From assembly GCA_964417935.1 (NCBI GenBank), contig CAYQKF010000141.1, forward strand, positions 1 through 12,437: a stretch of DNA of 12,437 nucleotides, in the 5' to 3' direction. This stretch comes from NIOZ-UU13 sp964417935. Lineage in GTDB: Bacteria; Planctomycetota; Phycisphaerae; Sedimentisphaerales; Anaerobacaceae. This document shows positions 5,938 to 12,437 of this stretch, one piece after another (position 1 is the first letter of the stretch; the number at the start of each line of letters is the position of its first letter). The notes under the pieces were generated by a model, which was given only the letters and a program-made list of their open reading frames with translations, had not been told where the DNA came from and ran no database searches. A program made the position numbers and the translations under genes.

Positions 5938-6735
5938 ATGAAGAAAGGAATTTTGTTAGCTGCCGTGATATTGTTGAGCACAGTGGGTTTCGCACAGGCA
6001 CAGGATGAACTTAGTGGAACTATCGATGTAACCTACCTGAGCGCCTACATCTGGCGCGGCTTCGATATGTATCCGGGAGCCCATGGTGAAGGCGCGATTC
6101 AACCCAGTATCGACCTGGACCTTTACGGCACGGGATTTGGATTAAATGTCCTTTGGTCAAGGGCCAATACAAGCGGATTCGAAAATGAAGAGGAAATAGA
6201 CCTGACCTTGTCTTATAGCAGCAGTCTCTTTGACTACGAAACTTACGCCACTGACTACATCGTTGGCTGGATGTATTATGAGTACCCGGATATGCCCAGC
6301 GATAGAGCCGATATGCAGGAATTCTTTGCCTCTTTGTCCTGGCCGGAAATCTGCCCCGAAGGTGTTGTCCCAAGCTACACCATAATTCGTATGTGGGCAG
6401 CCGAAAGCGGTTCCTGGGCTAACGATGTTTCCGGCTGGATACATATCGCCGGACTTGGCTACGACCTGCCCGTTGAGGGCCTGCTCCCGGACATTCCGGA
6501 GCAAATTCTTCATCTTTCTGCAGCAATGGTCTTCAACGAAGGCGTCAATCCCAAAGGTTTGGCCGCGGGCGTTGACCACGACTGGTCACACGCTGTCTTA
6601 GGCGTCTCCACAGACTTTGACCTCGGCAATGACCTTACTTTCTGTCCGGGTGTTTACTATCAATCGTCCTGGGAAGATACGGTCAATGATTCAGATGAAC
6701 TCTGGTGCAGCTTGAGTTTGAGGTATGCATTCTAA
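5938..6735 (+). CDS. Secreted outer-membrane beta-barrel protein, TorF/Gcw_chp-like putative porin
   Basis: A 265-residue protein with a clear Sec signal peptide: KK, a hydrophobic core at 4-18 and a cleavage site AQA|QDE after residue 21. The mature part starts with SGTIDVTYLSAYIWRGFD, the kind of opening strand (alternating hydrophobic residues, then WRG) found in the TorF family putative porins (TIGR02001/Gcw_chp). Further alternating strands follow (GFGLNVLWSRAN, EIDLTLSYSSSLFDYETYATDYIVGW, HAVLGVSTDFDL, CSLSLRYAF), rich in Trp, Tyr and acidic residues. It ends in phenylalanine, as most outer-membrane barrels do. The function of this family is poorly defined, and transport of a small solute is only a guess. 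The gene stands alone, divergent from rarA, and is followed by a strong terminator. The barrel and secretion calls are firmer than the family call. Confidence 0.75.
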   Translation: MKKGILLAAVILLSTVGFAQAQDELSGTIDVTYLSAYIWRGFDMYPGAHGEGAIQPSIDLDLYGTGFGLNVLWSRANTSGFENEEEIDLTLSYSSSLFDYETYATDYIVGWMYYEYPDMPSDRADMQEFFASLSWPEICPEGVVPSYTIIRMWAAESGSWANDVSGWIHIAGLGYDLPVEGLLPDIPEQILHLSAAMVFNEGVNPKGLAAGVDHDWSHAVLGVSTDFDLGNDLTFCPGVYYQSSWEDTVNDSDELWCSLSLRYAF

Positions 6736-6753
6736 AACGACTAAGTAATATCA

Positions 6754-6791
6754 GCAAAAAAGGCCGGTCTTAAAAAGCCGGCCTTTTTTGC
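6754..6791. terminator. Strong bidirectional rho-independent terminator
   Basis: A perfect 14-bp stem (6754-6767 with 6778-6791) has a GGCCGG/CCGGCC core and a 10-nt loop. It runs into TTTTTT on the plus strand and equally into T-residues on the minus strand. It starts 18 bp after the beta-barrel stop codon. It can end that transcript and also stop transcripts leaving the polyprenyl synthase gene from the right. Confidence 0.92.
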
Positions 6792-6843
6792 TTGTACTCT
6801 GTCAACATTGAATTTGTTAGTGGCAACCCCACGTAAAACTTGG

Positions 6844-6906
6844 GGCTAAATATTTAGCCTGCGGTTTTACCGCTCGTCAGGGCGGAGCCTGCCGGAGCAC
6901 GGCAGG
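6844..6906. repeat. Three consecutive small hairpins
   Basis: In the convergent spacer there is a perfect 16-bp palindrome GGCTAAATATTTAGCC (6844-6859). It is followed by GCGGT-TTT-ACCGC (6861-6873) and CCTGCCG-GAGCA-CGGCAGG (6888-6906). On the plus strand the last is followed by TTTT, but no plus-strand gene needs it. On the minus strand no T-run follows. It may be a degraded dispersed repeat or help protect the 3' end of the polyprenyl synthase transcript. Confidence 0.6.
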
Positions 6907-6912
6907 TTTTGA

Positions 6913-7926
6913 CTAAGTTGCTCTACAAGACATAAATTTCGCTGTCTCAATCAGAGCGTTTTTAGCATCGCTTTCTTTCAAACTCCCCAACGCCCCGACC
7001 GCTCGGGCAACAAACTCCTGTGCCCGGCCGTGTGCATATTCCAAACTACCATAACTGCCTAACATCTCCGCCAGCGCATCCTTATCGTATTGCACGTCTT
7101 TCCTCTCGAGATACGAATTTATAACCGCCTCTTTTTTTCTCTCGTCCAATGCTTTCAATAAATGTATCACAGCCAAAGTCAGCTTGTGTTTGTCAACATC
7201 CCTGCCAAGCGTCTTACCGGTTTTGCCTTCATCGCCGATTATATCGAGCAAATCATCGGTAATTTGAAACGCAATGCCGGCATTCAAACCATATTCAGCC
7301 AATGACCTGGCCTGGGCCTCGCTCGCCTGCGCCAAAAGCGCACCAAGATGGCATGCGCTGCTAAAAAGAACGGCACTTTTTTCAGTGATAATGTCGATAT
7401 ATTCCGACTCGCTTAATTGCCAATTCCGCCTTTGAGCTATCTGTCTCAACTCACCTTCACAGACCCGAACCGCTGCACCGGCAATCACCTTGGCTGCCTG
7501 CGGCTCCAGAGCGGCACACATCTTGAAAACTCGGCTTAATAAAAAATCGCCTAACAACACGGCGGCTTCGTTACCCCAAAGATTATTTATCGTGGGCCGG
7601 CCACGCCGTTTTTGCCCTTCGTCTATAACATCATCATGCAGCAACGTAGCATTGTGAGTCATCTCAACAATCGCTGCAACCCGGATGTGCTCGTCTGTGA
7701 TTTTGCCGCAGCAAGCCCCAGCAAGCAAAACCAGCCCGGGGCGAATCATCTTGCCGCTGCGGCCACGCACATGTTCGAGCAATTGGTTAATATCGCCCGC
7801 TTCAGCAGGCCCAGTCAATTGCTCATTGATTAGCTCTTCTACCCGCCTTAACTGGCGGTCGATGAGCCCGAAAGCCCGAATCCTGCTGCGTGGAACAGAA
7901 GCTGATATGTCGGTATGTGTGCTCAT
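6913..7926 (-). CDS. Long-chain polyprenyl diphosphate synthase (IspB/HepT-like)
   Basis: Trans-prenyltransferase that lengthens an allylic diphosphate with isopentenyl diphosphate units, normally making the side chain of a respiratory quinone. The 337 residues contain SGKMIRP (57-63, the usual GKRxRP with Met replacing Arg), the first aspartate-rich motif LLHDDVIDEGQKRRGRP (95-111), GNEAAVLLGDFLL (118-130) and the second aspartate-rich motif FQITDDLLDIIGD (220-232). These are followed by GKTLGRDVDKHKLTL. No bulky aromatic residue sits just before the first DDxxD (ATLLHDD), which favours a long product as in IspB; chain length cannot be read exactly. The frame opens at a GTG (7974) overlapping the upstream stop as GTGA, but those 16 extra residues are encoded by an AAAACTC-type repeat. 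The ATG at 7926 fits the family length, though it lacks a clear Shine-Dalgarno site. Last gene of the minus-strand cluster. Confidence 0.93.
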   Translation of the reverse strand: MSTHTDISASVPRSRIRAFGLIDRQLRRVEELINEQLTGPAEAGDINQLLEHVRGRSGKMIRPGLVLLAGACCGKITDEHIRVAAIVEMTHNATLLHDDVIDEGQKRRGRPTINNLWGNEAAVLLGDFLLSRVFKMCAALEPQAAKVIAGAAVRVCEGELRQIAQRRNWQLSESEYIDIITEKSAVLFSSACHLGALLAQASEAQARSLAEYGLNAGIAFQITDDLLDIIGDEGKTGKTLGRDVDKHKLTLAVIHLLKALDERKKEAVINSYLERKDVQYDKDALAEMLGSYGSLEYAHGRAQEFVARAVGALGSLKESDAKNALIETAKFMSCRAT

Positions 7927-7942
7927 AGTTTTAAGTTTTGAA

Positions 7943-7969
7943 TTTTGAGTTATAACCAAAAACTCAAAA
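7943..7969. repeat. AAAACTC-type inverted repeat at the aminotransferase/prenyltransferase junction
   Basis: TTTTGAGTT (7943-7951) and AACTCAAAA (7961-7969) form a perfect 9-bp stem inside a T/A-rich spacer. The same AACTCAAAAC words occur at 11087-11138 between the two permease genes. Confidence 0.65.
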
Positions 7970-7970
7970 C

Positions 7971-8837
7971 TCACAACTTCTTTCCGTGGGCATATTTGAA
8001 GAACTTTTTTCTCAGCAATTTTGTGATAGGCCCCGGCTTGCCGTTACCGATAATCCTGCCGTCGATCTCGACAATGCCGATGACCTCCGCAGCCGTGCCC
8101 GTGAGGAAAAATTCATCGCAAACATACAAATCAAATCTCGTCAGATTCTTCTCAATCACCTCAAGCTTTTCTTCCCTGGCCAGCCTGATAACGATACTTC
8201 GTGTTATCCCTTCCAGCGAACCCGCTTCAGCCGGTGGCGTGTAAATCACACTATCCCTAACGATAAAAACATTGTCGCCGGTTGCTTCGGCTACATATCC
8301 TTCGTGGTTATACATAATCGCTTCGGGTACGTCATAGTCCAGCGCTTCAATCTTAGCTAAGATGTTATTCAGATAGTTCATGCTCTTGACCTGGGGCGGA
8401 ATCGCCAAAGGATGATTACGAACCGTGGTCGCACTGATTACCTTCATCCCTTTTTCATAAAGCTCTTCCGGATAAAGCTGAATGTTATCGGCTATGATAA
8501 TTAATCTGCTGTCCTCGCAGATGAAGGGATTCAATCCCAAAGTTCCAACACCACGCGTAACAAGCAGTCGAATGTAGCCGTCGATAACACCATTGGCTTC
8601 AACAGTTTTTTCAACTGCACTAATAAGCTCGCTTCGGCTCATCGGTACCTCAAGCCGAATCGCCTTAGCTGAGTCATAAAGCCGTCTGATGTGGTTCTCT
8701 AATTCAAATACCCTGCTGTTATATACACGAATACCCTCAAAGACCCCGTCACCGTAAAGCAGACCATGGTCAAAGACGGATATTGTTGCATCTTTTTCGT
8801 CAACAAGTTTGCCGTCAAGCCAAATTTTTAGTGCCAT
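7971..8837 (-). CDS. ilvE: Branched-chain amino acid aminotransferase (class IV, IlvE family)
   Basis: PLP-dependent aminotransferase that interconverts leucine, isoleucine and valine with their 2-keto acids using glutamate/2-oxoglutarate. The 288 residues match the short bacterial IlvE length. Visible are VFDHGLLYGDGVFEGIR (21-37), R90 in GYIRLLVTRGVG, the PLP lysine K151 in QVKSMNYLNNILAK, EATGDNVFIV for the PLP environment and the fingerprint TGTAAEVIGIVEIDGR near the C-terminus. The fold also contains D-amino acid aminotransferase and ADC lyase, but SMNYLNN and TAAEV with the GxGxPGPIT ending favour IlvE. The frame opens at 8882, but the ATG at 8837 has TGAGGA 7 nt upstream and starts MALKIWLDGKLV as in relatives. 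It lies 128 bp after lolD, across the tandem repeat, so it could be read in the same transcript or from its own promoter. Confidence 0.93.
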   Translation of the reverse strand: MALKIWLDGKLVDEKDATISVFDHGLLYGDGVFEGIRVYNSRVFELENHIRRLYDSAKAIRLEVPMSRSELISAVEKTVEANGVIDGYIRLLVTRGVGTLGLNPFICEDSRLIIIADNIQLYPEELYEKGMKVISATTVRNHPLAIPPQVKSMNYLNNILAKIEALDYDVPEAIMYNHEGYVAEATGDNVFIVRDSVIYTPPAEAGSLEGITRSIVIRLAREEKLEVIEKNLTRFDLYVCDEFFLTGTAAEVIGIVEIDGRIIGNGKPGPITKLLRKKFFKYAHGKKL

Positions 8838-8844
8838 AAAAAAA

Positions 8845-8850
8845 TCCTCA
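8845..8850 (-). promoter_or_regulatory. Shine-Dalgarno TGAGGA deciding the ilvE start
   Basis: TGAGGA on the minus strand lies 7 nt before the ATG at 8837 and supports it over the in-frame start at 8882. Confidence 0.7.
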
Positions 8851-8896
8851 AAGCCAGAAAAACACAAGCTATAAGCGCACAAACAGTAAGTTCTTA

Positions 8897-8990
8897 TGCT
8901 CTTGTGCTCTTGTGCTCTTATGCTCTTGTGCTCTTATGCTCCTGTGCTCTTATGCTCCTGTGCTCTTATGCTCCTGTGCTCTTGTGCTCT
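8897..8990 (+). repeat. 8-bp tandem repeat TGCTCTTR/TGCTCCTG, nearly 12 units
   Basis: Eleven full 8-bp units, TGCTCTTG, TGCTCTTA or TGCTCCTG, run from 8897 to 8984, plus a partial unit to 8990. TGCTCTTA and TGCTCCTG alternate in the middle, giving a 16-bp higher-order period. The right end of the array encodes the last seven residues and the stop of the lolD gene on the minus strand; the rest is in the spacer before ilvE. Confidence 0.95.
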
Positions 8991-9679
8991 ATCTTGCCAT
9001 CGACCAATGTTACTATCCGCCCGGCTCTTTGTGCGATCCTCTCATCGTGAGTTACCATCACAATCGTCTGGCCGAGGCTGTTCAATCTTTCAAGGACGTC
9101 TAAAATACCATTTCCTGTCGCAGAGTCAAGATTTCCTGTCGGCTCATCGGCCAAAAGCAGCCTCGGCTCATTCATCAACGCCCTGCTGATAGCCGCTCTC
9201 TGCCTCTCTCCGCCGGACAACTGATATGGCTTATGTTTGGCCCGTTCAGACAATCCAAGCTGCTCAAGCAGCTCTCTGGCTCGGTTTTTCGCCCCTCGGC
9301 GGCATCCAAACCAGCCCAACACACTCTTGCCTGTCATCACCGGCAGAAAAACATTTTCCAACACAGTTAATTCGTCCAATAAATGATAAAACTGAAATAC
9401 AAATCCCACCATCTTATTGCGGAACCTGTTCAGCTCACTGCCGCTATGCCGGTTCAAATCCCGGTCTTCAAACTTAACAACGCCTTTATCCGGCTTATCC
9501 AACGCGCCCAATATATGTAAAAGCGTACTTTTACCGCTGCCCGAGGCCCCCACTATGGCCACAAATTCGCCCTTCTTTACCGCCAGTTCAACGCCTTTGA
9601 GCACTTCGACATTGGTCGCACCCATCCGATAAGATTTATAAAGTCCTTCTGCCTTTAATATAAAATCATCTTTACTCAT
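8966..9679 (-). CDS. lolD: Lipoprotein-releasing system ATP-binding protein LolD-like (LolD/MacB family ATPase)
   Basis: ABC ATPase of 237 residues that should power two adjacent FtsX-type permeases. All nucleotide-binding motifs are intact: Walker A GASGSGKST (44-52), Q-loop FVFQFYHLLDELTVLENV (Q96), signature LSGGERQRAAISRAL (154-168), Walker B LLLADEPTGNLD (174-185) and H-loop THD (H211). The Q-loop context and DEPTGNLD are typical of LolD/MacB exporters that extract lipoproteins from the inner membrane. A stretch TGKSVLGWFGCRRGAKNRA (116-134) is longer than usual. The frame opens at a TTG (9718), but that extension lies in spacer sequence, and the ATG at 9679 begins the ABC domain correctly. 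It is 39 bp after the upstream permease. The C-terminal residues EHKSTGA are encoded by the 8-bp tandem repeat. Confidence 0.9.
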   Translation of the reverse strand: MSKDDFILKAEGLYKSYRMGATNVEVLKGVELAVKKGEFVAIVGASGSGKSTLLHILGALDKPDKGVVKFEDRDLNRHSGSELNRFRNKMVGFVFQFYHLLDELTVLENVFLPVMTGKSVLGWFGCRRGAKNRARELLEQLGLSERAKHKPYQLSGGERQRAAISRALMNEPRLLLADEPTGNLDSATGNGILDVLERLNSLGQTIVMVTHDERIAQRAGRIVTLVDGKIEHKSTGA

Positions 9680-9718
9680 TTTTTTAGTGAATGGTGAATC
9701 GTAATCATCAATTACCAA

Positions 9719-11068
9719 TTATAGCTGGTTCACCTGCAATGTTTCAACCGGCTTTTGCTTCGCCGCCTGACGGCTTGGCAGCAGCGCACCGGCCAAACAG
9801 GCAACAATCGCCGAAAGGACAATTCCTCCCAAAACTTTTGGGTTCATCTGGTTTGGAATATCTCCTATTGCATAAATTGTCCTGTCCCACAATTGAAACC
9901 TGAAACGTTCAAAAAGCCAATCTTCTATTTGGTTTATTTTCAACAAAAACACCCACCCGCCAAGCAAGCCCACACAAGAACCTAAAAACCCCACCAAAAA
10001 AGCATAGCCGGAAAACAATTCCATAATATCTGTATTCGAGACACCTATGCTCTTCAATATCCCTATGTCTTTACTCTTATGGCTGATAATCATATAAAAC
10101 ACAACAAAGACGATAAAGACTGTCGTAATCCCCACAAAGGCGAACATAACAGTCATCACCGTCTGTTCTTTTTCCATTGGTGCGATGGACGAACGTCTGT
10201 AATCCTTCCAGTTCCGTACAGTAACAGTATCCAATAAGTACGCTTGTGTTTTGTCGGCCTTTTCCTGTTTGAATTGTTGCCACAGCGAACCGACTTTTTC
10301 ACATCCGGTCTGCAGTTTGATATTTGGCTTAAACTTTATATGAATAGCACTAACTCTCTTTGTGGGCCCATCCATACCGCAAAGTTGCTGGGCCCGCTCG
10401 AACGGCAGGTAAAACAATGAGGAATCCACACGAGCCAAACCGCTTTGCGAAGTATCACTGAAGTAGTAAGTTTTTGTATTAACCAGCCCGGCACCGGCTT
10501 TAGACAAAGCACCTCTTGCTGTAAGAGGAAAACAGCTTACAGAAAAACCTATCTGCACAGGACTGGACTCGTAAAAATACCTGCTCTTGAAATCACGCTT
10601 CAGAGCCAGGTCTATTCCCAATACGCACCCCAAAAGATTCGGGTCATACGGCGGTTCAAATGTCCCGGATACATCTCTTTTATGATAATACAGTGTATCT
10701 CCAAAACCAGTGGCCCGGCTGTGCCTGACCGGCTCAATGCCCATAATTTCAAGACCTCTATTTTGCTCTTCGCCTCGGCAATTTACCAGTGCGTAGCTTT
10801 TTATCACAGGCGAAACGCCTTCGACAAAATCCTGCTTCTCCAGTATATTTACAAAATCTTCATAATACGCAAAGCCAACTAATGACTCGGTCCCAACGAC
10901 ACAATCTCCCACAAAGTCGTGGTTCTTCTGCTTGAAATCGCTCACCAGGCCCGCCATTACCGTCATTACTACAACAACAATAAAAACGCAAAGCGCAACT
11001 GCAAGCACAGCAAAATGCGTTATGCGTCTTTTTAAAAAATATCTGAGTGCAAGAATAATTTTGTACAT
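9719..11068 (-). CDS. Lipoprotein-releasing ABC transporter permease, LolC/LolE family
   Basis: A 449-residue inner-membrane protein with the FtsX/MacB-type layout. One N-terminal membrane segment (about 19-41) comes first, then a periplasmic domain of about 260 residues. Three C-terminal segments follow (about 304-330, 350-377, 412-432). Between the second and third, SHKSKDIGILKSIGVSNTDIM is the cytoplasmic coupling helix that contacts the ATPase. The C-terminus RQAAKQKPVETLQ matches the usual AAxxxPxExLR ending of the family. Residues 110-115, GIEPVR, recur at the matching place in the neighbouring permease. The ATG at 11068 has no close Shine-Dalgarno site; AAGGAC lies about 14 nt away. 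It is 77 bp after the upstream permease and 39 bp before the ATPase. I cannot say which partner is LolC and which LolE. Confidence 0.88.
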   Translation of the reverse strand: MYKIILALRYFLKRRITHFAVLAVALCVFIVVVVMTVMAGLVSDFKQKNHDFVGDCVVGTESLVGFAYYEDFVNILEKQDFVEGVSPVIKSYALVNCRGEEQNRGLEIMGIEPVRHSRATGFGDTLYYHKRDVSGTFEPPYDPNLLGCVLGIDLALKRDFKSRYFYESSPVQIGFSVSCFPLTARGALSKAGAGLVNTKTYYFSDTSQSGLARVDSSLFYLPFERAQQLCGMDGPTKRVSAIHIKFKPNIKLQTGCEKVGSLWQQFKQEKADKTQAYLLDTVTVRNWKDYRRSSIAPMEKEQTVMTVMFAFVGITTVFIVFVVFYMIISHKSKDIGILKSIGVSNTDIMELFSGYAFLVGFLGSCVGLLGGWVFLLKINQIEDWLFERFRFQLWDRTIYAIGDIPNQMNPKVLGGIVLSAIVACLAGALLPSRQAAKQKPVETLQVNQL

Positions 11069-11086
11069 ATTTTAGTTTTGAGTCCT

Positions 11087-11138
11087 TAGTTTTGAGTTTT
11101 GAGTTAACTAAAAACTGACAATTCAAAACTCAAAACTA
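11087..11138. repeat. 16-bp perfect inverted repeat of AAAACTC words between the permease genes
   Basis: TAGTTTTGAGTTTTGA (11087-11102) pairs perfectly with TCAAAACTCAAAACTA (11123-11138) across a 20-nt loop. A further TTTAGTTTTGAG lies at 11071-11082. Most of the 77-bp gap between the two permease genes is this repeat. The stem is nearly all A/T, and no T-run typical of a terminator follows. Confidence 0.75.
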
Positions 11139-11145
11139 TTTTTTG

Positions 11146-12437
11146 TTATTCATATCTTAGAATCTCGACCGGCTTTGTTCTCGCCGCGACAATCGCCGGT
11201 ATCAGCGTTCCAATAGCCGCGGCTATAATTGCCAACAATACGAAACACAAAGCCCAGAACCAATCAACCTCATTGGGTATCCTGCTAAAAAGATACACAC
11301 TGCTTTTCCACAGCTTCAGCCCGAATATTATCCTTATCCCCTCCTCAATCGTATTGACGTTCTTTGTAACAACGTATCCAAAAACAACTCCAACACCGGA
11401 GCCGGCCATTCCGACGCAGGCACCAAATCCGACAAAAATCCACGCCACTGAGCTGCCCGCCGCTCCGCAACTTTTTATTATCGCAATATCCTTCTGTTTT
11501 AGCCTGACTATCATATAAAATATGCAGAATATCAGCAAAACGACACCAAGACTCACAACACCAAATATCAACAACAAAATCTCCATTTGTCTTCGATATG
11601 CAGCAACAAATCGGCTTTGCATCTGTTTAGCTGTTTCGATAATCGTATTTTTTATAAGGTACAGGTCTCCTCCGAGCTGTTCGGCAACAAAACTTCGCCA
11701 TACTCCACGAATAACTGCCAATGCAACATCAGTTTCGGTATCATTGGCCAGTTTGATTTGAATCTGGCTGGCAACTGGAAATTCTTCGTAAGGGTATAAA
11801 GTTTTTTGCAGCTCTTCTATGTGCAGATACACACAACCTTTGTCAAATTGATAGACCCCCGTTTCAACGACATCTACAATGGTAAATTTCATCACTTTTC
11901 TTTTGAATTCTGCTCGCCCGCCTTCCTTGTCTGCTTGTGGTACGGTCCCTGTTGTGAGGACAACCTGCTGGTCGAACATCTTTTCAACTGCGTCAAAATC
12001 ATACTTATCCGTCTTTTCGTCTGGCTCTCCCACCACCCCTATTCCTACAAATCCTCCAATCCCTCCTTCAACGCCCTCAGTCTTGAAAGATGGTTCTCCA
12101 CGCGACTGTCTTTGTCTGAGCAAATACCGGTCAAAACCCATCACTTTTGCTCGTCGCACCGGCTCAATCCCCCAGATTTGCACCGCACGCACGTTGCCTG
12201 GACCCAAATGTAACAGGCCCTGCGCTGATAGCATCGCTGTTGCCGATTCTACCACCCCAGTTTGCTCTAAGCGCTCGATAAACAGTTCGTATTTTGCAAA
12301 CTTAGTCGGTTTTGCAAACTTATCCAGCGGGGCAAGGACCACATCACCTATTGCTTCAACCGCCGCTCGCTCGTACGCATTGATAAAACCGGTGAACAGA
12401 CTGGCAACGACTATCAGCAGCGACACAGAAAGCGCAA
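11146..12437 (-). CDS. Lipoprotein-releasing ABC transporter permease, LolC/LolE family (5' truncated by window edge)
   Basis: The frame runs open to the window edge, so the true start lies beyond 12437. The GTG at 12426 falls inside the first membrane segment (ALSVSLLIVVASLFTGF) and is not the start. By comparison with the neighbouring permease, where the shared GIEPVR motif begins at residue 110 instead of 86, about 25 residues are missing. The architecture is the same: first membrane segment, a periplasmic domain with GIEPVRRAKVMGF and a glycine-rich loop (GVEGGIGGFVGIGVVG), then three membrane segments. Before the second of these comes MQSRFVAAYRRQMEILLLIFGVVSLGVV, and after it the coupling helix RLKQKDIAIIKSCGAAGSSV. 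It ends PAIVAARTKPVEILRYE, the family ending. With the next permease and the ATPase it should form a LolCDE-like complex; a MacB-type or other exporter is less likely but possible. Confidence 0.88.
   Translation of the reverse strand, partial: ALSVSLLIVVASLFTGFINAYERAAVEAIGDVVLAPLDKFAKPTKFAKYELFIERLEQTGVVESATAMLSAQGLLHLGPGNVRAVQIWGIEPVRRAKVMGFDRYLLRQRQSRGEPSFKTEGVEGGIGGFVGIGVVGEPDEKTDKYDFDAVEKMFDQQVVLTTGTVPQADKEGGRAEFKRKVMKFTIVDVVETGVYQFDKGCVYLHIEELQKTLYPYEEFPVASQIQIKLANDTETDVALAVIRGVWRSFVAEQLGGDLYLIKNTIIETAKQMQSRFVAAYRRQMEILLLIFGVVSLGVVLLIFCIFYMIVRLKQKDIAIIKSCGAAGSSVAWIFVGFGACVGMAGSGVGVVFGYVVTKNVNTIEEGIRIIFGLKLWKSSVYLFSRIPNEVDWFWALCFVLLAIIAAAIGTLIPAIVAARTKPVEILRYE

Noticed and set aside
7927..7974. 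GTG start of the polyprenyl synthase overlapping the ilvE stop (GTGA)
   Set aside because: The overlap is attractive for coupling, but the 16 extra residues come from repeat DNA and the family length fits the ATG at 7926. Kept as an alternative, not excluded.
8897..8990. CRISPR-like array
   Set aside because: Units are 8 bp and contiguous with no spacers, and no cas gene is present.
8896..9189. Plus-strand frames of repeating LLCSCALMLLCSYAP
   Set aside because: They are translations of the 8-bp tandem array followed by the antisense of lolD.
10445..10882. 145-codon plus-strand frame
   Set aside because: It lies entirely opposite the second permease gene, which has clear family structure; no independent coding evidence.

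Overview
The window looks like chromosomal DNA of a Gram-negative (diderm) bacterium. The evidence is an outer-membrane beta-barrel protein with a signal peptide, a Lol-type lipoprotein-release ABC transporter and a periplasmic L,D-transpeptidase. Base composition is moderate and intergenic DNA is full of palindromic and simple repeats. I cannot fix the phylum from the sequence. The gene mix and repeat-rich spacers would fit a Planctomycetota/Phycisphaerae-like lineage, but that is a weak guess.

Layout. Plus strand at the left edge: the 3' two thirds of clpX (1-761), then 34 bp later a beta-class adenine DNA methyltransferase with no visible restriction partner (796-1815). Converging on it from the minus strand are three genes separated by repeats: a membrane-anchored LysM/YkuD L,D-transpeptidase (1830-2900), 5-formyltetrahydrofolate cyclo-ligase (3287-3856) and the AAA+ ATPase RarA/MgsA (4111-5484). 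A plus-strand gene for a secreted beta-barrel protein (5938-6735) follows, closed by a strong rho-independent terminator (6754-6791).

The right half is a minus-strand cluster read from the right edge: a LolC/E permease cut by the window edge (11146-12437), a second LolC/E permease (9719-11068), a LolD-type ATPase (8966-9679), a class IV branched-chain aminotransferase (7971-8837) and a long-chain polyprenyl diphosphate synthase (6913-7926). The two permeases and the ATPase should form one lipoprotein-extracting transporter. The last two genes are metabolic (branched-chain amino acids, isoprenoid quinone or lipid carrier) and may be co-transcribed.

The most unusual content is between the genes. 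A small non-coding element occurs twice in opposite orientation (2976-3281 and 5509-5668), bounded by 22-bp terminal inverted repeats and carrying two internal hairpins, and it brackets the folate and rarA genes. The first copy is interrupted by a second 120-bp inverted-repeat element (3132-3251) that made a 5-bp AAATA duplication. The uninterrupted copy shows the empty site. A third palindromic composite lies at 3908-4034. An 8-bp tandem array (8897-8990) runs into the end of lolD, and AAAACTCAAAACT-type inverted repeats fill two gene junctions (7943-7969, 11087-11138). Several automatic start codons fall inside these repeats and were moved to starts with better support.
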